A stretch of DNA of 64,000 nt from Rhodococcus marinonascens NBRC 14363 (GCF_001894885.1 NZ_BCXB01000006.1:1-64000); one strand, 5' to 3'. Positions 9,093-17,983 are shown, numbered from the stretch's first letter. The notes: generated by a model not told the origin, from the sequence alone. Numbers and translations: made by a program.

Positions 9093-10229
9093 ATGTCAGT
9101 CCTGAGCGAGTCCTCTGTACGTAGCGCACTGTCGCGCGTCCAGGATCCCGAAATCCGGAAGCCGATCACCGAACTCGGGATGGTCAAGAGCATCGACATC
9201 GCCGACGACGACAGCGTCGACATCGCGATCTACCTGACCACCGCAGGCTGTCCGATGCGGACCGAGATCACCGACCGCGTCACCAAAGCAGTGGCGGACG
9301 TTCCCGGAGCGGGCGCTATCCGCGTCGAACTCGACGTGATGAGCGACGAACAGCGCACCGAACTCCGGAAATCGCTGCGCGGGGACTCGGCCGAACCTGT
9401 GATCCCCTTCGCTCAACCAGGCTCGCTGACCCGCGTATACGCGGTCGCGTCCGGCAAGGGTGGCGTCGGCAAGTCGAGCATCACCGTCAACGTCGCCGTC
9501 GCACTGGCCTCCCGCGGACTGTCGGTCGGCGTGCTCGACGCCGACATCTACGGACACTCCGTACCTCGCATGCTCGGCACCGACGCCAAGCCCACGCAGG
9601 TGGAACGAATGATCATGCCTCCCGTCGGACACGATGTGAAGATGATCTCCATCGCCCAGTTCACGCAAGGCAATACCCCGGTTGTGTGGCGTGGACCGAT
9701 GCTGCACCGAGCGCTGCAACAGTTCCTCGCCGATGTCTTCTGGGGCGACCTCGACATCCTGCTGCTCGACCTGCCCCCCGGCACCGGCGACGTCGCGATC
9801 TCCGTCGCGCAACTGATCCCGGGCGCGGAGATCCTCGTCGTCACCACCCCGCAGCAAGCAGCGGCCGAGGTGGCCGAGCGCGCGGGCGCCATCGCACTGC
9901 AGACCCGTCAGCGCATCGTCGGCGTCGTGGAGAACATGTCGTGGATGGATCTGCCGGACGGTACTCGGATGGACATCTTCGGTTCCGGCGGCGGGCAGGC
10001 TGTCGCCGACCGCCTCACAAAAGCCGTCGGCGCGAAGGTGCCGCTTCTCGGCCAGATCCCATTGGAGCAAGCGGTCCGTGAGGGCGGAGACGGTGGACTT
10101 CCCATCGTTCTCGGCCATCCGGATTCTCCGGCCGCGACGGCACTACGCGAGGTCGCGGACAAACTGGCCGTGCGCAAGCGCGGACTTGCCGGAATGTCGT
10201 TGGGGATCGACACCACCCGCCACCTCTGA
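9093..10229 (+). CDS. mrp: Mrp/ApbC iron-sulfur cluster carrier P-loop ATPase
   Basis: The 378-residue protein has an N-terminal DUF59/MIP18 domain at about 1-95 (VQDPEIRKPITELGM, with Cys in TTAGCPM). A ParA/MinD-type ATPase follows, with a deviant Walker A at about 120 (ASGKGGVGKSS), Walker A' (VLDADIYGHSVP) and Walker B (LLLDLPPGTGD). Family members bind and transfer Fe-S clusters in the cytoplasm. The usual C-terminal CxxC of many Mrp proteins is not seen: the position after VVENMSW has no Cys pair. This subclass is typical of actinobacteria (Rv1229c-like). The gene follows the transglycosylases by 23 bases and converges with tatB. Its stop lies in a short repeat. Confidence 0.92.
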   Translation: MSVLSESSVRSALSRVQDPEIRKPITELGMVKSIDIADDDSVDIAIYLTTAGCPMRTEITDRVTKAVADVPGAGAIRVELDVMSDEQRTELRKSLRGDSAEPVIPFAQPGSLTRVYAVASGKGGVGKSSITVNVAVALASRGLSVGVLDADIYGHSVPRMLGTDAKPTQVERMIMPPVGHDVKMISIAQFTQGNTPVVWRGPMLHRALQQFLADVFWGDLDILLLDLPPGTGDVAISVAQLIPGAEILVVTTPQQAAAEVAERAGAIALQTRQRIVGVVENMSWMDLPDGTRMDIFGSGGGQAVADRLTKAVGAKVPLLGQIPLEQAVREGGDGGLPIVLGHPDSPAATALREVADKLAVRKRGLAGMSLGIDTTRHL

Positions 10230-10273
10230 CCTACGCGGCGCTGACCTAGATGGCGTCTCTGACCTAGGTGGCG
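10226..10273. repeat. Three imperfect 15-bp repeats between mrp and tatB stops
   Basis: Copies CTGACCTACGCGGCG (10226-10240), CTGACCTAGATGGCG (10241-10255) and CTGACCTAGGTGGCG (10259-10273) follow one another. The mrp stop TGA (10227-10229) lies in copy 1, and the tatB stop (minus-strand TAG, 10264-10266) lies in copy 3. Each copy carries TGA on the plus strand and TAG on the minus strand, so the array can end both converging genes. Confidence 0.85.
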
Positions 10274-10692
10274 TCGAGGTCGATAGGGGGGCGCTCGCCT
10301 GCCGTCAGCGGCTTGTTCTGCGGGGCGGTGGGAGTGGAGGGGTCGGCGCTCACGGCCTTGGTCCCGGGAGTCTTCTTGATCGTGCCGCCACTCGGCTTGT
10401 CGAAGTTGCCGGTCAAGATCGAATCGTCACCGTCGAGGAGATGTTTGGTGATGACGGTACGCGGCGACATCCCACGTAGCTGATTGAGATCTGCCAGCGG
10501 CTTGCGGAGGTCGTCGAATTCCGGACCGAGTTCATCCTTGAGTTGCTGGCTTGCGCCGGTCGCATACTCACGGACCTGCTTCAGCGATCTCGTTACCCAA
10601 GTGACCGCACCCGGAAGCCGCTCCGGTCCCAAGATGACCAGAGCTGCGACGAAGAGGACCATGAACTCGCCCCAACCAATGTTGCCGAACAC
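10264..10692 (-). CDS. tatB: Sec-independent protein translocase TatB
   Basis: The 142-residue product has the TatA/B architecture. A short N-terminal membrane helix at about 8-25 ([18 protein letters not shown]) ends in the GPExLP hinge typical of TatB. An amphipathic helix follows ([18 protein letters not shown]), then a charged, Pro/Thr-rich cytoplasmic tail. TatB works with TatC as the twin-arginine receptor for folded exported proteins. The gene lies 75 bases downstream of htrA, as in the mycobacterial sigE-rseA-htrA-tatB order. Function by family is well established; it is the fourth gene of the likely sigE-led transcription unit. Confidence 0.92.
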   Translation of the reverse strand: MFGNIGWGEFMVLFVAALVILGPERLPGAVTWVTRSLKQVREYATGASQQLKDELGPEFDDLRKPLADLNQLRGMSPRTVITKHLLDGDDSILTGNFDKPSGGTIKKTPGTKAVSADPSTPTAPQNKPLTAGERPPIDLDAT

Positions 10693-10767
10693 GTGGTCAG
10701 CTTACTGTGCCGGTAGGGTTCGTGCCCAGGGGAAAAAGCGATCTAAATTTCACAACAGCCTCTCGTT

Positions 10768-12288
10768 TCAATCGGAAACCGGGGTGACGTCAACGTCCAC
10801 GGTTCTGCCTTGCCGGATCAGTTGAACCGTGACGGGCTCGCCGATCGTCTGCAGGTTGATGGCGACGACGAGTTCGTCGGCACTGGTGACCATACGGTCG
10901 CCGACCTTGATGATCACGTCGTTCTCGACGATCCTTGCCTGCGCGGCCGGGCTGCCCGTGTGCACGTTGGCCACCTGGGCGCCGCTGGTGTTGTCGTTGA
11001 CCACGGTACGGGCGTTGACCCCGATTTCCGGGTGATGCATCTGCCCATCTCGAATGAGGGTCTGCGCGACGGTTGTCACGTCGTCGATGGGAATCGCAAA
11101 GCCGAGGCCGACTGATCCTCCCGACTCGCTGAGCATGGCCGTGTTGATGCCGATCACCCGGCCCGTGTCGTCCACGAGCGCGCCACCAGAGTTGCCGTGG
11201 TTGATGGCGGCGTCCGTCTGGACGGCGTCGATCACGGCGTTCGTGTCGGAACCCTCGCCGGACAGTCGCAGCGGCCGGTGCAGGGCGCTGACGATGCCGC
11301 GGGTGACGGTCTTGCTGAGTCCGAGAGGCGATCCGACGGCGACGACATCCTCACCTACCTGCACATCGCCGGACTTGCCGAGTTGCGCGACCGTCAGGTT
11401 GTCGGCGGAGACCTTGAGAACAGCCAGATCCGTCTTAGGGTCGCGGCCGACGATCTGCGCCTCTACTTTGGTCCCGTCCGAGAAGATCACCTGAATCTTG
11501 CCACCGTCGGGCGCAGTGGCCGCAGCGGAGATGACGTGATTGTTGGTGACGATGTAGCCGGCGCCGTCGATGACGACACCCGAACCGGTACTGCCCTGAT
11601 CACCGATCGCCACCTGGATGGATACCACGGCAGGCAGGACAGCATCCGCGACCCGCGCGACTGCGGACTGTCCGAGGTCCTCGCCGCCGCCCTGAACGAG
11701 AGTGACGCTCCGACTGGTGAGCGAACTGCGATCGGCCGTGACCACGGCGGCGAGAAGACCACCAACGAGACCGATAGCCAGTGCGACTGCGCCCAGTACG
11801 ACGAGTGCCTTCGGCGCGACCTTGCCGCCGAACAAGACTTCCCGCGCGCTGATGACGGAAGCGACCGGCCGCGAACGCTCCTCGGTGTGAAGTGCGGGCG
11901 AGCCGAGTTCCACCCCCGCTTCGGGATCACGCCAGGGATCGGTGGGCGGAGCCGTGTCCACCCGGGGCGCGGCCACGCCGCGGGGATCGCGCTGGATAGT
12001 GTCGGTATCGCCCTCGGGACGACCGAAGGCCTCGGCGAGCAGGGGGTCGGGCGGACCGATCTGGACGCGGGGTTCGTCCGTACGTCTGACATCCGGCGGA
12101 GCGAAGGAGCCGGTGACGCCGCCGGGGCGGCCGAACACCCGACTGAACGCTGCCTCGATTCTCGGCCTATAGACGGGTCGGGGATCGAGCCGGGGTGCGT
12201 CGTGCGGGCGCAAAGCGCCTGAGGTTTCCGCTGTGGGAGCCTCGGACCCAGCCGCACCGGAATCCGAATTCCTGTAATCCGCCGTCAC
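10768..12288 (-). CDS. htrA: HtrA/DegP-like membrane serine protease (PepD-type)
   Basis: The 506-residue protein has a long, Pro-rich cytoplasmic N-terminus (about 1-155), one membrane helix at about 160-184, an extracytoplasmic trypsin-like domain and a C-terminal PDZ domain (about 415-500). The catalytic triad is visible: H251 in VTNNHVI, D287 in PKTDLAVLKV and S367 in GNSGGALVD. HtrA proteases degrade or refold damaged envelope proteins; the mycobacterial orthologue acts in the SigE stress pathway. The start is a GTG with AGGGGGG about nine bases upstream. The gene lies 94 bases after rseA, consistent with coexpression from the sigE promoter. Confidence 0.92.
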   Translation of the reverse strand: MTADYRNSDSGAAGSEAPTAETSGALRPHDAPRLDPRPVYRPRIEAAFSRVFGRPGGVTGSFAPPDVRRTDEPRVQIGPPDPLLAEAFGRPEGDTDTIQRDPRGVAAPRVDTAPPTDPWRDPEAGVELGSPALHTEERSRPVASVISAREVLFGGKVAPKALVVLGAVALAIGLVGGLLAAVVTADRSSLTSRSVTLVQGGGEDLGQSAVARVADAVLPAVVSIQVAIGDQGSTGSGVVIDGAGYIVTNNHVISAAATAPDGGKIQVIFSDGTKVEAQIVGRDPKTDLAVLKVSADNLTVAQLGKSGDVQVGEDVVAVGSPLGLSKTVTRGIVSALHRPLRLSGEGSDTNAVIDAVQTDAAINHGNSGGALVDDTGRVIGINTAMLSESGGSVGLGFAIPIDDVTTVAQTLIRDGQMHHPEIGVNARTVVNDNTSGAQVANVHTGSPAAQARIVENDVIIKVGDRMVTSADELVVAINLQTIGEPVTVQLIRQGRTVDVDVTPVSD

Positions 12289-12382
12289 GCTGTCGTGCCC
12301 CCCTCATGTGCGTCAGTCACATGCCCCAGTATCACCGATGACTCGGCGAACGCGAATACCGCCGCCCTTGCCCGGAATGCGC

Positions 12383-12739
12383 TCAACGGCGCCAACGCCG
12401 AGACCAGAGACGGCTCGTGATCGAATACTGGCTCGTGACCGGCGCGTCGAGAGTGTGTCCGTCGAACGGGGAATTGTCGCCGGGATCACCCTGAGTGGGA
12501 ATCTGACTCAGCAGACCCAGGAGGCCCGAGGGCATTGCGACGTCGCCGCCACCGCGCAGTGCACGTCGCGCCTGCTGCTGAGCATCGACATCGAACACAC
12601 ACTCCGGGCAGATCGACAGATGGTGGGCTGCGCGGAGATAGGCGGACATGCCGAGTTCGCCGTCGACGTAGGCGGCAATCGCCTCACTCGCCAAGTGCTC
12701 AGTGGAGCCGAATTGGCGAGATACGTGCCCCTGCGTCAT
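12383..12739 (-). CDS. rseA: Anti-sigma factor RseA (ZAS family)
   Basis: The 118-residue protein carries the zinc-associated anti-sigma motif HxxxCxxC (His and two Cys in AAHHLSICPECV at about residues 40-50), preceded by AIAAYVDGELG. It would bind and hold SigE inactive until stress releases it. The ATG at 12739 is preferred because AGGAGG lies five bases upstream; an in-frame ATG 15 codons earlier has no such site and would overlap sigE. No membrane helix is seen, so this is a soluble anti-sigma factor, like the mycobacterial RseA. It follows sigE by 16 bases. Confidence 0.9.
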   Translation of the reverse strand: MTQGHVSRQFGSTEHLASEAIAAYVDGELGMSAYLRAAHHLSICPECVFDVDAQQQARRALRGGGDVAMPSGLLGLLSQIPTQGDPGDNSPFDGHTLDAPVTSQYSITSRLWSRRWRR

Positions 12740-12755
12740 TCGTCCCTCCTGATAG

Positions 12756-13388
12756 CTACCCGACGCCGATCTGATCGGAGTCAACCCTTCCGTTCACCGC
12801 TAGATGATCACGCAGAGCCTGCCTGCCACGGTGGATCCGGCTACGTACGGTTCCGAGTTTCACACCCAGTGTGGCACCGATCTCCTCATATGACAGACCT
12901 TCGATGTCACACAGTACGACCGCGGCGCGAAACTCCGGCGCCAACGAGTCGAGTGCTGCCTGCAGATCCGCGTCGAGGCGGGCGTCGTGGTAGATCTCCT
13001 CAGGGTTCGGGCGGTCGGAGGGAACCCGGTCGTAGTCCTCTGGCAGTGCTTCCATGCGGATCCGGTTGCGTCGTCGGACCATGTCGAGGAACAGATTGGT
13101 GGTGATGCGGTGCAACCAGCCCTCGAACGTCCCGGGCTGGTAGTCGGACAGAGAACGAAACACCCGGATGAACGTGTCCTGAGTGAGATCCTCAGCGTCC
13201 TGAGCATCGCCGGACAACCGGTAGGCCAATCGGTAGACGCGGTCGCCGTGTTCGCGGACGAGTTCGTCCCACGACGGCATCGCCGACTCTTCGCCGGTGG
13301 CGTCGAACACTGCGGTGCCTGTCAGCTCGGCGTTCGACACCTGCTGATCGGTGTTGTTCTCGGCTGGAACCATCGTGTGGTTGTTCAT
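12756..13388 (-). CDS. sigE: ECF RNA polymerase sigma factor SigE
   Basis: The 210-residue protein has sigma region 2 at about 40-110 ([23 protein letters not shown] split over conserved helices, then [12 protein letters not shown]) and region 4 at about 140-195 ([11 protein letters not shown], then the helix-turn-helix [19 protein letters not shown]). It would direct RNA polymerase to envelope-stress promoters. An acidic N-terminal extension of about 40 residues is present, as in mycobacterial SigE. A second ATG at codon 5 is possible. The gene heads sigE-rseA-htrA-tatB, and a GGAAC/GTT promoter lies about 60 bases upstream, which suggests autoregulation or control by SigH. Confidence 0.93.
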   Translation of the reverse strand: MNNHTMVPAENNTDQQVSNAELTGTAVFDATGEESAMPSWDELVREHGDRVYRLAYRLSGDAQDAEDLTQDTFIRVFRSLSDYQPGTFEGWLHRITTNLFLDMVRRRNRIRMEALPEDYDRVPSDRPNPEEIYHDARLDADLQAALDSLAPEFRAAVVLCDIEGLSYEEIGATLGVKLGTVRSRIHRGRQALRDHLAVNGRVDSDQIGVG

Positions 13389-13447
13389 TCGAATCAGAAG
13401 GATCCTTCTACTCAGGACCGCAGATCGCAGGACGTTGTGTGAGCGTT

Positions 13448-13474
13448 AACGCACCGAGGCCGGGATTTGTTCCC
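13448..13474 (-). promoter_or_regulatory. ECF-type promoter upstream of sigE
   Basis: On the minus strand, GGGAAC (13474-13469) is followed after exactly 18 bases by GTT (13450-13448), in the context CGGTGCGTTAACG. This fits the GGAAC(A)-N16-20-(c)GTT consensus of mycobacterial SigE/SigH promoters. It lies about 60 bases before the sigE start. It supports stress-induced, possibly self-driven transcription of the cluster. No other ECF-like site was noted in the 260-base region. Confidence 0.72.
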
Positions 13475-13648
13475 AAACTCTCGGAGTTCTGCTCGGTCAG
13501 CGCGATCTCCCCGTCAGGTGGCCTTACTGGTCTGACGTCCGACCCACTCTGTCCCATTGCGATATGCGTGCCGTGTGAGCAGGCTGAGATACTCCTGAGA
13601 ATTCGGACAAAGTGGTCGCCGCATTATCGTCGAGCGCGCCTCGCATAG

Positions 13649-14311
13649 GTGATGACGAGACCCGATAGCCTCATGAGCGTGCAGACTAACGCCGAACGGA
13701 TACTCACCCACGCCGAAGGGGCTGTCGGTGAAGACGAGGCCCTGAGTGCGGCCAGGGAACGGGCGGACGACCTCGGCGCCGCACCGGTGCCTCCAGCGGT
13801 CGGCGCTGCTCTCGCCTTGTTCGCCCGCATGCTGGACGCCAAGACGGTCGTCGAGATCGGAACCGGCGCCGGTGTGAGCAGCTTGTGGCTACTCCGCGGT
13901 ATGCGCGAGGACGGCGTCCTCACCACGATCGATAGCGAGCCCGAACACCAGCGGGCTGCGAAGCAGTCGTTCCGGGCCAACGAAATCGCCGCAGCCCGGA
14001 CCCGGCTCATCAACGGCCGGGCACTCGACGTCCTGCCGCGACTCGCCGACGAAGCATACGATCTGGTCTTCGTGGACGGCGCACCCGTCGACCACCCGCA
14101 CTACGTGCGCGAGGGCGTCCGACTCCTGCGTCCAGGCGGCGTCATCGTGCTGCACAACGCCCTACACGGAGGTCGCGTGGTGGATCCGAGCATGCGTGAC
14201 GCCACGACCGTCGCGGTCCGAGAGGCCGCCAAGGCTCTTGCCGGGGACGAGCAGTTGATTCGTGTGTTCCTGCCGATCGGCGACGGCATGCTCTGCGCGT
14301 CCAAGCTCTGA
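13649..14311 (+). CDS. SAM-dependent O-methyltransferase (Rv1220c-like)
   Basis: The 220-residue protein is a family-3 (CCoAOMT-like) O-methyltransferase. Motif I is [16 protein letters not shown] at about residues 71-86, followed by [10 protein letters not shown] and the metal-site-like DLVFVDGAP, then [13 protein letters not shown]. It would transfer a methyl group from S-adenosylmethionine to a small acceptor; the substrate is unknown. The gene is divergent from sigE, as in mycobacteria. The start is uncertain: GTG 13649, ATG 13652 and ATG 13673 are in frame and none has a good ribosome site. The stop at 14309-14311 lies in a 15-bp repeat and exists only through a base change in copy 2. 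Confidence 0.86.
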   Translation: MMTRPDSLMSVQTNAERILTHAEGAVGEDEALSAARERADDLGAAPVPPAVGAALALFARMLDAKTVVEIGTGAGVSSLWLLRGMREDGVLTTIDSEPEHQRAAKQSFRANEIAAARTRLINGRALDVLPRLADEAYDLVFVDGAPVDHPHYVREGVRLLRPGGVIVLHNALHGGRVVDPSMRDATTVAVREAAKALAGDEQLIRVFLPIGDGMLCASKL

Positions 14312-14335
14312 GCGTCCAAGCTCTGCGCGTCAGGC
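14291..14335. repeat. Three 15-bp tandem copies at methyltransferase 3' end
   Basis: CTCTGCGCGTCCAAG (14291-14305), CTCTGAGCGTCCAAG (14306-14320) and CTCTGCGCGTCAGGC (14321-14335) are contiguous. The C-to-A difference at 14311 in copy 2 turns TGC into the stop TGA. With the copy-1 or copy-3 base at this place the protein would read on through LCASKLCAS. Confidence 0.88.
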
Positions 14336-14350
14336 CCCGAGACTCTCGAA

Positions 14351-15565
14351 CTAGATCCACACACCCTTGCCGATGGCTACGACTCCGCCGTTGCTGATCG
14401 CGAAGCGTTGCCTGTCGCGCTCGAGGTCGACGCCGATGATCTCGCCGTCGCCGACGACCACATTCTTGTCGAGGATGGCGCGGCGCACCACCGCCCCCTT
14501 GCCTATGCGCACACCCGGCATGAGGACGCTGCCCTCCACGGTGGCACCGTCGTCGATCATGACGTTGGAGCTGAGAACGGAGTTGCGCACGGTCGCCGCG
14601 GACAGGATGCACCCGGCCCCGACCACCGATTCCTGAGCGAGTCCGCCCTTCACGAACTTGGCGGGCGCCAGGTTCTCGGCCGCACCGCGGATCGGCCAGC
14701 GACGGTTATACAGGTTGAAGATCGGATGGACCGAGACGAGGTCCATGTGGGCGTCGTAGAACGCGTCGAGCGTTCCCACGTCCCGCCAGTACCCTCGGTC
14801 GCGATCGGTGGCCCCGGGGACAACGTTGTCTTTGAAGTCGTATACCGACGCGGCGCCCGCCTCGACGAGCGCAGGAATGATGTCGCCGCCCATGTCGTGG
14901 TCGGAGTCGGAGTTCTCCGAGTCGGCCCTGATGGCGTCGACGAGCACCTTGGTGGTGAACACGTAGTTACCCATCGACGCGAACGTCGCATTGGGGTCAT
15001 CCGGGGTTCCCGGCGGATGGGCCGGCTTCTCGAGGAACTGGACGATACGGCCGGATTCGTCGCTGTCTATGCACCCGAACGCAAACGCCTCGCTGCGCGG
15101 GACGCGGATGCCGGCCACCGTCACTCCGGCACCCGAATCGATGTGGTGCCGAACCATTTGCTCAGGGTCCATCCGATACACATGGTCGGCGCCGAACACA
15201 ACGATGTACTCGGGGTCCTCGTCGTACACGAGGTTCAGCGATTGCAGGATCGCGTCGGCACTGCCGGTGTACCAACGCGGTCCAAGACGCTGCTGCGCGG
15301 GAACGGGAGTGATGTACTCCCCCGCGAACCCGGACAGACGCCACGTCTGAGAAATGTGGCGGTCCAACGAGTGCGACTTGTACTGGGTCAGAACGCACAG
15401 ACGGAGATACCCCGCATTGACCAAATTACTGAGCACGAAATCGATCAAGCGGTAGGCGCCTCCGAACGGCACCGCAGGCTTCGCTCTGTCCGCCGTCAGC
15501 GGATAGAGACGTTTGCCCTCGCCGCCGGCGAGCACGATTCCAAGCACATGTGGCTGGCTCCTCAC
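14351..15565 (-). CDS. glgC: Glucose-1-phosphate adenylyltransferase
   Basis: The 404-residue enzyme makes ADP-glucose from ATP and glucose-1-phosphate for glycogen and related alpha-glucans. The nucleotidyltransferase signature is clear: [20 protein letters not shown] near the N-terminus, [19 protein letters not shown]-like YTGSADAI, and [16 protein letters not shown]. The C-terminal left-handed beta-helix follows ([19 protein letters not shown] and later [15 protein letters not shown]). Length matches the family. The start is GTG. It is divergent from glgA with 121 bases between starts, so the two share a promoter region. Confidence 0.95.
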   Translation of the reverse strand: MRSQPHVLGIVLAGGEGKRLYPLTADRAKPAVPFGGAYRLIDFVLSNLVNAGYLRLCVLTQYKSHSLDRHISQTWRLSGFAGEYITPVPAQQRLGPRWYTGSADAILQSLNLVYDEDPEYIVVFGADHVYRMDPEQMVRHHIDSGAGVTVAGIRVPRSEAFAFGCIDSDESGRIVQFLEKPAHPPGTPDDPNATFASMGNYVFTTKVLVDAIRADSENSDSDHDMGGDIIPALVEAGAASVYDFKDNVVPGATDRDRGYWRDVGTLDAFYDAHMDLVSVHPIFNLYNRRWPIRGAAENLAPAKFVKGGLAQESVVGAGCILSAATVRNSVLSSNVMIDDGATVEGSVLMPGVRIGKGAVVRRAILDKNVVVGDGEIIGVDLERDRQRFAISNGGVVAIGKGVWI

Positions 15566-15686
15566 CCTGCCAACCTATCCGGCGACCCCATCTCCCGCCA
15601 GCAAAGCACCCAGTCAATGTTTCTCCGGAGTCCCACGCTGTTCGCGAGCGGTGGCGGGAATCAGCTCGGACGGTAACGTTGAGCGC

Positions 15687-16856
15687 GTGCGGGTGGCAAT
15701 GATGACCAAGGAATATCCACCGGAGATCTATGGCGGTGCGGGTGTGCACGTCACCGAACTGATTGCTCAGTTGAAGCAATTGTGCAAGGTGGACGTGCAC
15801 TGTATGGGTGCTCCACGCGCCGATGCAGCGGTACACGCACCGGATCCGGCGCTGACGAGTGCCAATCCCGCAATCGCGACTTTGTCCGCCGAGTTGCACA
15901 TGGCCGATGCCGCAGTCGGCGCCGACGTCGTGCACTCCCACACTTGGTATACCGGCCTGGCCGGTCACCTGGCGGCCGCGCTGTACGACGTGCCCCACGT
16001 CCTCACCGCACACTCCCTCGAACCGCGAAGACCATGGAAGGCCGAACAACTCGGCGGTGGCTACCGCATCTCCTCGTGGTCCGAACGCAACGCGATGGAA
16101 CACGCCGACGCCGTGATCGCCGTGAGCGCGGGGATGCGACTCGACGTCCTCGACGCATATCCATTTATCGACCCGTGCCGGGTTCACGTGGTGCGCAACG
16201 GAATCGACACATCCGTCTGGCATGCCGGGCCTGCAGCCGCGGGGCAGTCCACCCTGGCGAGGATCGGCATCGATCCAGGCAAACCGGTGGTGGCATTCGT
16301 CGGGCGCATCACCCGGCAGAAGGGCGTCAGCCACCTGATCGCCGCCACACACCATTTCTCGCCCGACATCCAGTTGGTCCTGTGTGCAGGCGCACCCGAC
16401 ACCCCCGAGATCGCCGCCGAGACGGAGAGTGCGGTCGCCGACCTCGCCGCACATCGCGGCAACGTGTTCTGGGTCCGGGAAATGCTCCCCACCGAACAGG
16501 TGCGGGAACTGCTGTCGGCTGCAACTGTTTTCGTCTGCCCGTCGGTATACGAACCGCTGGGCATCGTAAACCTCGAGGCCATGGCCTGTGAGACCGCGGT
16601 CGTGGCGTCCGACGTCGGCGGCATCCCCGAGGTGGTGCAGGATGGCGTCACCGGCCGTCTGGTGCACTACAACTCCTATGAACCCGAGGCGTTCGAACAG
16701 TCGCTTGCCGAGGCGGTCAACGCAATTGCCTCCGATGTCGCCACCGCCACAGCCATGGGCCAAGCCGGGCGTGCGCGAGCGATCGCCGACTTCTCCTGGG
16801 CAGCTGTCGCGCAGCAAACCCTCGACGTCTACCAAGACGCATTGTCCCGCCGCTGA
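15687..16856 (+). CDS. glgA: GT4 glycogen synthase / maltose-1-phosphate synthase (GlgM-type)
   Basis: The 389-residue GT-B glycosyltransferase begins with a GTG in VRVAMMTKEYPPEIYGGAG, a family-conserved start. Other landmarks are HSHTWYTGLAGHLAA, LTAHSLEPRRPWK, VVAFVGRITRQKG and the C-terminal nucleotide-binding VCPSVYEPLGIVNLEAMAC. Actinobacterial GlgA of this length uses ADP-glucose; the mycobacterial orthologue (Rv1212c) makes alpha-maltose-1-phosphate (GlgM). With divergent glgC it forms the ADP-glucose-dependent glucan pathway. Earlier in-frame starts would overlap glgC and lack the conserved N-terminus, so they are rejected. Confidence 0.93.
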   Translation: MRVAMMTKEYPPEIYGGAGVHVTELIAQLKQLCKVDVHCMGAPRADAAVHAPDPALTSANPAIATLSAELHMADAAVGADVVHSHTWYTGLAGHLAAALYDVPHVLTAHSLEPRRPWKAEQLGGGYRISSWSERNAMEHADAVIAVSAGMRLDVLDAYPFIDPCRVHVVRNGIDTSVWHAGPAAAGQSTLARIGIDPGKPVVAFVGRITRQKGVSHLIAATHHFSPDIQLVLCAGAPDTPEIAAETESAVADLAAHRGNVFWVREMLPTEQVRELLSAATVFVCPSVYEPLGIVNLEAMACETAVVASDVGGIPEVVQDGVTGRLVHYNSYEPEAFEQSLAEAVNAIASDVATATAMGQAGRARAIADFSWAAVAQQTLDVYQDALSRR

Positions 16857-16874
16857 GCGTCGCCCTCGGAGCCG

Positions 16875-16893
16875 TCAGAGCCGTTCAGAGCCG
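16875..16893. repeat. Direct repeat TCAGAGCCG at rlmA stop
   Basis: TCAGAGCCG occurs at 16875-16883 and 16885-16893, ten bases apart, in the 28-base space where glgA and the rRNA methyltransferase gene converge and just inside the latter. Each copy encodes TGA on the minus strand. The copy at 16885 gives the actual stop, and a related GGAGCCG precedes copy 1. Confidence 0.65.
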
Positions 16894-17727
16894 GGTGTAG
16901 GTGGCCACCGTCACCGACGCAGTAACCGGAGACTGCTGCGGCAACGCCGCGATCGAGGCCGCGACGCGGTCCGGGGTGAGGTGCCGCGCGGACGGTCCCA
17001 TCCCGACCAGGCGCGTCACGTCCAGGTGCGACAACGACATCGGGTACTCCGCCGCCACGTGGGCGGTGCGCTCGAACCTCCCGGACATCGCCGCCCCGAG
17101 TCGCTCGACCTTTCGGTCGTCTACACGGACCATGCCGAGAAGTTCCACCAACTCACCGAGGTGTCGATCCGTGGGAGTGAGCACCACCAGGGAGCCACGC
17201 TGCGACAGCACCCGGTGCGCCTCGTCGGCGTTGCGCGGCGCGAACACACACAACACATGGCTGAGCACATGGTCGCGTACCGGCAGGTGCTGCCACGCGT
17301 CTGCAACCACCGCTCCCGCGCGCGGATGCGCCCGGGCGATCCGGCGAGCCGCATACTTCGACACGTCGAGTCCGATTCCACGACCGGACGGGACGGCATC
17401 GAGAACCCTCGCCAGATAGTGACCCGTACCCGCGCCGATCTCCATGATCCGAAGATCTCCGTCCGGTTCTGCACCCGACGCAACCGCGCCGGCCACAGCG
17501 TCCATTAACGGGTCGAATCTGCCGCTGCCGAGGAAGTCCGCACGTGCGGCAATCATTTCGGTGCTGTCTCCGTCGAACTTACCGCCGGCCCCTGTCATCA
17601 GACTCACGTAGCCCTGACGGGCCACGTCGAAGCTGTGGCCGATGTCGCAGAGGATGGCGCCCTCGTCCAGTTCCACGCGCGCCTGGCACTGAGGGCAGGC
17701 CAGCAGATCGGTCACGTCGGACAGCAC
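16885..17727 (-). CDS. 23S rRNA (guanine-N1)-methyltransferase, RlmA/TlrB-like
   Basis: The 280-residue protein has the RlmA layout: an N-terminal four-ligand zinc site (LLACPQCQARVELDEGAILC and a nearby CDIGHSF), the GYVSLMTG segment typical of the family, and a Rossmann SAM-binding domain with IMEIGAGTGHYLARVLD at about 95-110. Members methylate N1 of G745 or G748 in 23S rRNA hairpin 35; some give macrolide resistance (TlrB). Which guanine is modified cannot be read from sequence. The gene converges with glgA. Confidence 0.84.
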   Translation of the reverse strand: MLSDVTDLLACPQCQARVELDEGAILCDIGHSFDVARQGYVSLMTGAGGKFDGDSTEMIAARADFLGSGRFDPLMDAVAGAVASGAEPDGDLRIMEIGAGTGHYLARVLDAVPSGRGIGLDVSKYAARRIARAHPRAGAVVADAWQHLPVRDHVLSHVLCVFAPRNADEAHRVLSQRGSLVVLTPTDRHLGELVELLGMVRVDDRKVERLGAAMSGRFERTAHVAAEYPMSLSHLDVTRLVGMGPSARHLTPDRVAASIAALPQQSPVTASVTVATYTRL

Positions 17728-17757
17728 GAACGTTCACCTCTCGGTTTCGGACACGGC

Positions 17758-17792
17758 ACAGGCCCCGCGCCGAGAACGGCGACGGGGCCTGT
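17758..17792 (-). terminator. Hairpin downstream of DUF3117 gene
   Basis: ACAGGCCCCG (17758-17767) and CGGGGCCTGT (17783-17792) form a perfect 10-bp GC-rich stem with a 15-base loop. It lies 24 bases past the DUF3117 stop on the minus strand and before the rRNA methyltransferase start. No long U tract follows, as is usual for actinobacterial terminators. Confidence 0.7.
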
Positions 17793-17815
17793 CCCGCGAG
17801 GTTTTCCGTACTCGG

Positions 17816-17983
17816 CTAGCTAGTGACGCCCTTGAGCTCTTCACCGAGTGCAGCAGCTTCCTCTGGGGTGAGCTCGACAACCAGACGTCCACCACCTTCG
17901 AGGGGAACCCGCATGACGATTCCTCGTCCCTCTTTGGTTGCTTCGAGGGGACCGTCTCCGGTCCGGGGCTTCATGGCCGCCAT
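17816..17983 (-). CDS. DUF3117 small protein (Rv1211-like)
   Basis: The 55-residue product starts MAAMKPRTGDGPLEATKEGR and ends in an acidic EEAAALGEEL helix, the whole DUF3117 domain. This is a highly conserved actinobacterial small protein of unknown biochemical function. The ATG at 17983 has GGAGGGAGCAGAGG just before it. A longer open frame upstream has no conserved content and is rejected. It is the last gene of the fadD6-to-DUF3117 minus-strand run and is followed by a hairpin. Confidence 0.9.
   Translation of the reverse strand: MAAMKPRTGDGPLEATKEGRGIVMRVPLEGGGRLVVELTPEEAAALGEELKGVTS

Noticed and set aside
11197-12222. 341-residue plus-strand ORF opposite htrA
   Set aside because: Shadow of the protease gene, no motif, and inside the sigE operon.
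12308-13105. 265-residue plus-strand ORF across rseA and sigE
   Set aside because: Spans two conserved genes on the other strand and has no conserved content.
15426-16835. 469-residue minus-strand ORF opposite glgA
   Set aside because: It is antisense to a well-conserved synthase, has no recognised domain and exists because GC-rich codons leave the opposite strand open.
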